Part shown: positions 13,948 through 21,035 of the stretch, one piece after another
How positions within the stretch are numbered: position 1 is the first letter of the stretch
How the letters are laid out: each line of letters begins with the position of its first letter
Origin: Candidatus Atribacteria bacterium
GTDB taxonomy: Bacteria; Atribacterota; Phoenicimicrobiia; Phoenicimicrobiales; Phoenicimicrobiaceae
Length of the DNA stretch: 21,035 nt
NCBI GenBank assembly: GCA_003513845.1
Contig: DOTB01000054.1
Span: 1-21,035 of the forward strand
Reading direction: 5' to 3'
Notes under the pieces: generated by a model
The model's database searches: none
What the model saw: only the letters and a program-made list of their open reading frames with translations
What the model was told of the DNA's origin: nothing
Translations under genes and position numbers: made by a program

Positions 13948-14841
13948 CTATTTTAATATTTCTTCATTTATTTCGATTTCTGCTTTAGATTTCAAATCTT
14001 CTAATAAATTTTCAAAAGCTTTATTCTGCTTTGCGGGAAGCAAAGTTTGCAAAATATCTTCTTTAACTTCTTCAAGAGTTTTAATTGTTTCTGGTTTTTT
14101 ATCAGTTATTTTTAAAATATGAAAACCAAAATCAGTCTTAACTACTTTGCTTAGTTCTTCTACTTCTAAAACAGAGATTACCTCTTCAAGTTCTGGAATG
14201 ATTGTTCCTTTAGACAGATATCCCAAATCTCCACCTTGGGCAGCACTGGGGCCAATTGAATTTTCTTTTGCGACTTCACTAAAATCTTTGCCTGCTTTTA
14301 ATTCTTCAAGAATTTCTTGGGCTTTTTCTTCGGTCTCTACTAAAATATTATATAAATGAACCTGTTCTTTTTCGGTAAATTTATCTTGGTTTTCTTTATA
14401 ATATTCTTCAATTTCTTCTTCGCTTACCTGTACTTTATCTAAAATTTCTTTCTGTATTAAAGCCTGTACTAATATTTGTTCGGTCATCTTTTTAATTTGT
14501 TCTAACACATCCTCATCTTCTTCTAAGCCCATATTTTTCGCTTCTTGAATTAGCAATTTTTCGGAAATCATCTGATTGAGCACAATGGTTTTATCCAGTT
14601 GTAGTTTATACTCTTCTGGAATTTGTTCCCATAATTGATTAAATTCACCGAGAGTAATAGTTTGTCCTCCAAAAGAAGCTAATATCGTCTCAGGAGGTAT
14701 AACAGTTTCGGTTTTTGGATTTGTTTCAGCAGTAGATGTTCCTTGGTCAGCTAAAATAGATGAGGGAATAAAAATTAAAAAGGTTAAAAGGCACAAAATT
14801 AAGATTGCTGTAGTTCGAAAAACACTCGTAGAATTATTCAT
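13948..14841 (-). CDS. Exported parvulin-type peptidyl-prolyl cis-trans isomerase (PpiC/SurA/PrsA family)
   Basis: A folding factor for secreted proteins, acting outside the cytoplasmic membrane. Residues 1-31 form a signal peptide: a short start with Arg9, hydrophobic TTAILILCLLTFLIFIP, and likely signal peptidase I cleavage after Ala31 (SILA). Cys17 lies inside the hydrophobic core and is not a lipobox. A SurA-like N-terminal helical domain (about 50-155) precedes one parvulin domain (about 159-248), with HLYNILVETEEKAQEIL, GGDLGYLSKGTIIPELE and FGFHILKITDKKP as family motifs. The protein is very rich in Glu and Lys. ATG 14841 has AAGGAG (14854-14849) 7 bases upstream. It is the only minus-strand gene in the window, sits between pcrA and ligA, and has its own promoter and terminator. 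Whether it stays membrane-anchored or is released cannot be told. Confidence 0.92.
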   Translation of the reverse strand: MNNSTSVFRTTAILILCLLTFLIFIPSSILADQGTSTAETNPKTETVIPPETILASFGGQTITLGEFNQLWEQIPEEYKLQLDKTIVLNQMISEKLLIQEAKNMGLEEDEDVLEQIKKMTEQILVQALIQKEILDKVQVSEEEIEEYYKENQDKFTEKEQVHLYNILVETEEKAQEILEELKAGKDFSEVAKENSIGPSAAQGGDLGYLSKGTIIPELEEVISVLEVEELSKVVKTDFGFHILKITDKKPETIKTLEEVKEDILQTLLPAKQNKAFENLLEDLKSKAEIEINEEILK

Positions 14842-14879
14842 TAAAAAACTCCTTTACAGATATATATTTGGATTGTAAC

Positions 14880-14908
14880 ATTATATTAAAGTGTACCATC
14901 TTTCAAAA
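14880..14908 (-). promoter_or_regulatory. Promoter of the prolyl isomerase gene
   Basis: On the minus strand a perfect TATAAT (14885-14880) has TTTTGA (14908-14903) 17 bases upstream. Transcription would start near 14873 and give a leader of about 30 bases with a strong Shine-Dalgarno. Confidence 0.65.
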
Positions 14909-14971
14909 TTAAAGTAAAATAAATTTTATAGGTGGTCGATAAGGCAAGACTTTAACAAGTGGTCTATATAT

Positions 14972-15000
14972 TTGAAAAACATTTTTTAAAATGGTAAACT
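14972..15000 (+). promoter_or_regulatory. Probable ligA operon promoter
   Basis: TTGAAA (14972-14977) is separated by 17 bases from TAAACT (14995-15000), which has a TGn extension at 14992-14994. Initiation near 15007 would give a leader of about 225 bases that carries all the hairpins described below. It diverges from the isomerase promoter, the two -35 regions being about 65 bases apart. Confidence 0.5.
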
Positions 15001-15022
15001 TTGTTAGTTAGATAATAGAATA

Positions 15023-15061
15023 TTTAGAGCAGCGGAATTTCAAAAATTCCGATGCTCTAAA
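15023..15061 (+). other. Long hairpin at the start of the ligA leader
   Basis: Arms 15023-15040 and 15044-15061 pair over 17 base pairs with a single G/A mismatch (15032/15052) and a 3-base loop. No U-run follows on either strand, so it is not a standard terminator. It would lie within the first 60 bases of the predicted ligA transcript. It could protect the RNA end, or simply be another palindromic repeat. Confidence 0.65.
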
Positions 15062-15095
15062 ATGAACATCTTTTTGAAAAAACAATATATTCTAC

Positions 15096-15201
15096 CAAGA
15101 TTGTCAGGAAAAGTTTTATATAAAATTTAAATGGAGTAAAAAGGAGATAGAGAGAGGTTTTGCGGGGAGTTCATTCCCCTGACAATCTTGTTACAAGATT
15201 G
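15096..15201 (+). promoter_or_regulatory. Mutually exclusive foldbacks in the ligA leader
   Basis: CAAGATTGTCAGG (15096-15108) is the exact complement of CCTGACAATCTTG (15178-15190). Part of the latter, CAATCTTG (15183-15190), can instead pair with CAAGATTG (15194-15201) around a 3-base loop. A third foldback, GGGGA/TCCCC (15164-15168 with 15175-15179), competes with the long pairing too. The region ends just before the ligA Shine-Dalgarno (AGGAGG, 15218-15223). The pairings are seen directly; a regulatory role is inferred, and the AT-rich part between the arms shows no known riboswitch core. A related element occurs at 9459-9496. Confidence 0.5.
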
Positions 15202-15219
15202 ATTTAAAATGGTAGGTAG

Positions 15220-17271
<2,052 letters not shown>

Positions 17272-17274
17272 ATG

Positions 17275-17318
17275 GTTGCTTAGTTAGTTGGTTACTTGGT
17301 TTATTAATTTATTAATTG
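17275..17318 (+). repeat. Degenerate GGTTACTTGG word tract after ligA
   Basis: Words such as GGTTGCTTAGTTAG and TTGGTTACTTGGTTTATT begin 3 bases after the ligA stop codon. They match the tract after purA at 3754-3780 in the same orientation, and the reverse of the tract before purB. Confidence 0.5.
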
Positions 17319-17329
17319 ACCGATTCGTA

Positions 17330-17489
17330 GGTCAGGTGTCCCGCCTGTCTATGGACTATAATCTGTCATTGCGAGCTCCGATTTATCGGAGCGTGGCAAT
17401 CTCGGAATTGAGATTGCTTCGTCACTTCATTCGCAATGACAAAAACCTATACGCTAAACGCTATAATACGAGATACGAGATACGAATTA
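17330..17489 (+). repeat. Composite intergenic repeat, copy 2, with GTCATTGCGA palindrome
   Basis: The core (17365-17440) again starts with GTCATTGCGA and ends with TCGCAATGAC, with inner GCAATCTC (17396-17403) and GAGATTGC (17410-17417). An extra hairpin, GCTCCGAT and ATCGGAGC (17374-17391), sits in the left half. The flanks CTGTCTATGGACT and GCTATAATACGAGATACG match those of copy 1 in reverse, but the core has the same orientation in both copies. The frame of gatC happens to stay open through this repeat, which explains an over-long ORF. Confidence 0.8.
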
Positions 17490-17506
17490 AGGTGGAGGAT
17501 AATAAA

Positions 17507-17800
17507 ATGACTGAAAAAATAATTACTAAAAAAGAAGTAGAATATGTAGCTAAATTAGCTAAATTAGAATTTAATGAAGAAGAAAAAGAAGAATTTACTT
17601 ATCAACTAAATTCAATTTTGGATTATTTTAAAAAATTAAATGAAATTAATACTGAAAAGATTGAACCTACTGCTTATGTTATCTCTATGCCTAATTTATT
17701 GAATAAAGACGAGGTTAAACCTTCTTTGTCTCAGAAAGAAGTACTTTCCAATACCAAATATGTCCAAAAAGGTTATTTCAAAGTTCCTAAAATAATATAA
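17507..17800 (+). CDS. gatC: Asp/Glu-tRNA amidotransferase subunit C
   Basis: The small subunit that clamps GatA to GatB in the GatCAB transamidase. The 97 residues show the GatC pattern: KKEVEYVAKLAKLEFNEEE near the N-terminus, a middle helix with FTYQLNSILDYFKKLNEI, then IEPTAYV and a C-terminal GYFKVPKII. The frame is open back to an ATG at 17288, which would give 170 residues, but the first 73 codons run through a repeat and resemble no protein. ATG 17507 has GGTGGAGG (17491-17498) 8 bases upstream and gives the standard length. Unlike most genomes, gatC is separated from gatA by 276 bases of palindromic repeat material, although transcription may still continue across it. Confidence 0.95.
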   Translation: MTEKIITKKEVEYVAKLAKLEFNEEEKEEFTYQLNSILDYFKKLNEINTEKIEPTAYVISMPNLLNKDEVKPSLSQKEVLSNTKYVQKGYFKVPKII

Positions 17801-17811
17801 TTTAAAATAAA

Positions 17812-17969
17812 GGACACAATTCATTGTGCCTCTACAAAAACAAAAAATAAAAATGCAGGATAAGCGAGATATAAAATAAGATAGATTCCCGCTTCCGCGG
17901 GAATGACAGGCGTAGGGGTTCGATTAATCGAACCCGTAAATAAGCGGCTCGGATAAATCCGACCCCTAC
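17812..17969 (+). repeat. Composite of short palindromes, copy B, between gatC and gatA
   Basis: The order repeats that of 10878-11087: CACAATTCATTGTG (17815-17828), GATAGATTCCC and GGGAATGACA (17880-17908), GTAGGGG plus the GGGTTCGATTAATCGAACCC palindrome (17916-17935), and GGCTCGGATAAATCCGACC (17946-17964). The last two are inverted copies of one unit, with outer arms GTAGGGGT and ACCCCTAC, so the pair is itself a larger palindrome (17912-17969). The sequence then continues without a gene to the gatA Shine-Dalgarno at 18063-18068. Confidence 0.7.
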
Positions 17970-18076
17970 CTCGACAGATTTGCCTGTCCACAAGACATCA
18001 GCAAGGTCAAAATTACATTTCCATCGTTATAGACGGTGGATTTTAAGTTTAATTAAAGTCAGAGGAGGAAGGATAG

Positions 18077-19567
18077 TTGACTTTACACAAATTAAGCGCT
18101 CATGATGTTATTGATTTATTTAAAAAAAAGAAGGTGACTGCATATGAAATTATTCAAGATATATACGACAGAATAGACAAAGTTGACGGCTTAGTCAAAG
18201 CTTTTTTAATTCTTAACCGAGAAGATGCTTTTAAACAAGCCAAAGAAATAGATATTAAATTCAAAAATGGAGAAGAACCACTTCCCTTAGCGGGTATAGC
18301 AGTTGCAATAAAGGATATTATAGCCACAAAAAAAATAGAAACCACTTGTGGGTCAAAAATACTTAAAGGTTTTCGTCCCCCTTACAATGCTACAGTAATA
18401 GATAAATTAAGGGAGGCAGGAGCCATAATAATTGGGAAAACCAATATGGATGAATTTGCAATGGGTTCATCTACCGAAAATTCTGCTTTTGGACCCACTA
18501 AGAATCCCTGGGATTTAGAAAGAGTGCCTGGTGGTTCAAGTGGTGGTTCGGCTGCTGCTGTGGCTGCAGATGAAGCCTTTATTGCTTTAGGTACAGATAC
18601 AGGTGGGTCTGTTCGTCAACCTGCTTCTTTTTGTGGTGTAGTAGGTTTAAAACCTACTTATGGAAGAGTTTCTAGATATGGCTTGATAGCTTATGCCTCA
18701 TCTTTAGATCAGATAGGTCCCATAACTAAAGATGTTGTTGATTGTGCACTAACAATGAACATTATTGCTGGACACGATAATAAAGACTCTACTTCTGCAG
18801 ATTTAGAAGTTCCCGATTATTTAAGTTCTTGTCAGGAGGGGATAGAAAATATAAAGATTGGTGTACCTAAGGAGTATTTTGTTAAAGGAATAGATATAGA
18901 AGTTAAAGATGCCATTAATAAAGCCTTAAGAGTATTTGAAGAATTAGGGGCAAAAATAGAGGAAGTTTCACTACCGCATACAGAATATTCATTACCTACT
19001 TATTACTTAATTGCTACTGCAGAAGCAAGTTCTAATCTTGCTCGCTACGATGGAGTACAATATGGTTATAGAGTAGAAGATTGTAAAGATCTTTCTTCTA
19101 TGTATGAGAGAACCAGAAGTGAAGGTTTTGGCAAAGAAGTTAAGAGAAGAATTATGTTAGGCACTTATGCCTTGAGCTCAGGATATTATGATGCTTATTA
19201 TCTGAAAGCGCAAAAAGTACGTACTCTAATTAGAGAAGACTTTAGCAAGGCTTTCAATAAATATGACATACTTGTCACTCCTACTTCTCCTACCCCTGCA
19301 TTTAAATTGAATGAAAAGATTGCTGATCCATTAACTATGTATCTCTCTGATATATATACTATACCCGTTAATTTAGCTGGTATACCTGCTATATCTTTAA
19401 ATTGTGGATACAATAAAAACAATTTGCCTATAGGTTTACAGATTATAGGTAAACCATTTAAAGAAGAAACGATACTGAGAGTAGCATATAATTTTGAACA
19501 GAATTGTGAAATAGAAAAGAGAAGACCAGAGATAAGTTCAATAAAAGACAAGGAGAATGCAGAATGA
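18077..19567 (+). CDS. gatA: Asp/Glu-tRNA amidotransferase subunit A (glutaminase)
   Basis: The amidase-signature subunit that hydrolyses glutamine and passes ammonia to GatB. The catalytic triad is complete: Lys79 in AIKD, Ser154 in [11 protein letters not shown] (151-161) and the nucleophile Ser178 in [11 protein letters not shown]. The 496 residues are typical of GatA and the C-terminal half is conserved ([19 protein letters not shown]). The start is TTG 18077, with AGGAGG (18063-18068) 8 bases upstream; no ATG near it would give the conserved N-terminus. It overlaps gatB by ATGA, so the two are translationally coupled. General amidases share the triad, but the position between gatC and gatB settles the role. 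Confidence 0.97.
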   Translation: MTLHKLSAHDVIDLFKKKKVTAYEIIQDIYDRIDKVDGLVKAFLILNREDAFKQAKEIDIKFKNGEEPLPLAGIAVAIKDIIATKKIETTCGSKILKGFRPPYNATVIDKLREAGAIIIGKTNMDEFAMGSSTENSAFGPTKNPWDLERVPGGSSGGSAAAVAADEAFIALGTDTGGSVRQPASFCGVVGLKPTYGRVSRYGLIAYASSLDQIGPITKDVVDCALTMNIIAGHDNKDSTSADLEVPDYLSSCQEGIENIKIGVPKEYFVKGIDIEVKDAINKALRVFEELGAKIEEVSLPHTEYSLPTYYLIATAEASSNLARYDGVQYGYRVEDCKDLSSMYERTRSEGFGKEVKRRIMLGTYALSSGYYDAYYLKAQKVRTLIREDFSKAFNKYDILVTPTSPTPAFKLNEKIADPLTMYLSDIYTIPVNLAGIPAISLNCGYNKNNLPIGLQIIGKPFKEETILRVAYNFEQNCEIEKRRPEISSIKDKENAE

Positions 19568-21018
19568 GCGAAGAAATAGTAATCGGATTAGAAGTTCATA
19601 TTCAACTTATGACTAAATCTAAGATATTCTGTCAATGTAGTACTGATTATATTGGTAAAAAACCTAATACCAATGTTTGCCCGGTATGTCTGGGATTACC
19701 AGGTTCACTTCCAGTACTTAATAAAAAGGTATTAGAATTTGCAATAAGAACTGCCTTGGCCTTAAATTGTAAAATTAATCGTGCAAGCATATTTCACCGA
19801 AAAAATTACTTTTATCCAGATTTGCCTAAGGCTTACCAGATTTCTCAATATGATTCACCTTTAGGGGTAAACGGGTATATGGAAATATTTATTCCTGAAA
19901 GTGATGAAAAACGTAAAATTGGGATTACTCGGGTTCATATTGAAGAAGATGCAGGTAAACTTATTCATGAGGGAGATATTGCTACTTCATCTTATTCTTT
20001 AGTAGATTATAATCGTTGTGGAATTCCTTTGGCAGAGATCGTCACTGAGCCAGAATTACGTTCACCTGAAGAAGCACGAATATTTTTAATAAAATTAAGG
20101 AACTTGGTTCAACACTTAGAGGTATGCGATGGTAATATGGAAGAGGGTTCACTGCGTTGTGATGCTAATGTTTCAGTTAGAGATATACAAACTGGAAATT
20201 TGGGAACTAAGACAGAAATAAAGAATATGAATTCATTTCGGGCAGTGAAAAAGGCTTTACAATTTGAAGTGGACCGCCAAAAAGAACTGTTGGCTGAGGG
20301 AGTAAAAATAGTACAGGAGACCAGACACTGGGATGAATCAAAGAATATCACCCTATCTATGCGGAGTAAAGAAGAAGCTCATGATTATCGTTATTTCCCC
20401 GAGCCAGATCTTCTACCTCTAAGGGTTAGTCAAGAAATGATTGAAGAAGTTAGAAAAACTCTTCCAGAATTACCGGAGGTTAGGAAGGAGCGTTTTATTA
20501 AAATTTATAACATTCCTGAATATGATGCTGAAATACTTACTTCGAGTAAGGCTTTAGGTGATTATTACGAAAAAGCTGCTTCCTTATATCCTGATAAAAA
20601 AGTAGTAAGTAATTGGATTATGGGAGAATTAATGCGATTTTTAAAAGAAGAAAAAATAGAAATAGAAGATTCTCCTATTTCTCCTGAAAATTTAATAGAG
20701 ATGTTAAAATTAATGGATGAGAGAATAATTAGTGGTAAGATGGCTAAAGATATCTTTGAAACAATGTTCAAAACAGGCAAAGGGGCAAGGCAGATTATTA
20801 AAGAAAGTGGAGTAACTCAAATTACTGATGAGAATGAATTAATAAAGATAGTTGATAAAATAATCAAGGAAAATCCCAAATCAGTTGAGGATTTTAACCA
20901 GGGAAAAGAGAAAGCGATAAATTATTTAGTGGGCCAAGTGATGCGTTCTACCAAAGGAAGAGCTAAGCCAGATTTTGTCTTTGAAGCTATAAAACAGAGG
21001 ATGAAAAAAATTAGGTAA
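19564..21018 (+). CDS. gatB: Asp/Glu-tRNA amidotransferase subunit B
   Basis: Activates Glu-tRNA(Gln) and/or Asp-tRNA(Asn) by phosphorylation and amidates it with ammonia from GatA. The N-terminal [12 protein letters not shown] is the family signature. Cys23, Cys25, Cys39 and Cys42 (FCQCSTD and CPVCLGLPG) form the zinc site. Active-site segments include [45 protein letters not shown] and [11 protein letters not shown]. The C-terminal YqeY-like tail, which contacts the tRNA, is present ([17 protein letters not shown]), so the 484-residue gene is complete and ends 17 bases before the window edge. ATG 19564 overlaps the gatA stop and has AAGGAG (19550-19555) 8 bases upstream. Whether the enzyme serves Gln, Asn or both depends on which tRNA synthetases the genome has. 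Confidence 0.97.
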   Translation: MSEEIVIGLEVHIQLMTKSKIFCQCSTDYIGKKPNTNVCPVCLGLPGSLPVLNKKVLEFAIRTALALNCKINRASIFHRKNYFYPDLPKAYQISQYDSPLGVNGYMEIFIPESDEKRKIGITRVHIEEDAGKLIHEGDIATSSYSLVDYNRCGIPLAEIVTEPELRSPEEARIFLIKLRNLVQHLEVCDGNMEEGSLRCDANVSVRDIQTGNLGTKTEIKNMNSFRAVKKALQFEVDRQKELLAEGVKIVQETRHWDESKNITLSMRSKEEAHDYRYFPEPDLLPLRVSQEMIEEVRKTLPELPEVRKERFIKIYNIPEYDAEILTSSKALGDYYEKAASLYPDKKVVSNWIMGELMRFLKEEKIEIEDSPISPENLIEMLKLMDERIISGKMAKDIFETMFKTGKGARQIIKESGVTQITDENELIKIVDKIIKENPKSVEDFNQGKEKAINYLVGQVMRSTKGRAKPDFVFEAIKQRMKKIR

Positions 21019-21035
21019 TGGTAATACAAACTTGC

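Noticed and set aside
14740..14841. Lipoprotein anchoring of the prolyl isomerase through Cys17
   Set aside because: The cysteine is in the middle of the hydrophobic stretch and lacks the L-[AS]-[GA]-C context; a signal peptidase I site after Ala31 fits better.
15023..15061. Hairpin as a rho-independent terminator
   Set aside because: No U-run follows on either strand and it lies between divergent promoters.
17288..17506. N-terminal extension of gatC to ATG 17288
   Set aside because: The extra 73 codons translate a word tract and a palindromic repeat, while ATG 17507 has a good Shine-Dalgarno and gives the standard GatC length.

Overview
The window is 21 kb of an AT-rich bacterial chromosome with strong Shine-Dalgarno sites, frequent TTG/GTG starts and Gram-positive-like housekeeping operons. 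The base composition and the abundance of short palindromic and word-like repeats between genes would fit a low-GC candidate phylum such as Atribacterota, or a deep-branching Firmicutes-like lineage. This placement is an inference from style only; no rRNA or other firm marker is present. I see no transposase, integrase, phage gene, CRISPR array, tRNA or rRNA.

Layout. (1) 1-546 has no gene: a tandem glycine riboswitch with a terminator on the minus strand, serving a gene beyond the left edge, followed by the guaA promoter. (2) 547-5465 holds guaA, purA and purB, which complete the GMP and AMP branches of purine synthesis; they are separated by repeat-filled gaps. (3) 5571-8203 is a compact polyamine operon: promoter, structured leader, speD (AdoMet decarboxylase), a divergent SpeD paralogue overlapping it by 4 bases, speE (aminopropyltransferase), then murI. 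(4) 8482-10717 carries ilvE and a class I aspartate-type aminotransferase. (5) 11126-13777 carries a Mut7-C-like protein with altered active-site residues, then the PcrA/UvrD helicase, closed by a bidirectional terminator. (6) A single minus-strand gene (13948-14841) encodes a secreted parvulin-type prolyl isomerase. (7) 14972-21018 is a ligA-gatC-gatA-gatB operon with a long structured leader; GatCAB makes Gln-tRNA and/or Asn-tRNA by transamidation.

The most interesting points are the SpeD paralogue, which keeps the pyruvoyl serine, histidine and cysteine in register but has lost the AdoMet-family Trp-Pro-Glu signature (a candidate pyruvoyl-dependent amino-acid decarboxylase supplying putrescine or agmatine to SpeE); a hairpin between a G-rich Shine-Dalgarno and the speD start; competing hairpins in the ligA leader; a Mut7-C-like protein lacking two of its expected acidic residues; and a rich intergenic repeat vocabulary, including a composite repeat whose palindromic core is flipped relative to its flanks and a set of palindromes whose arms change together between copies.
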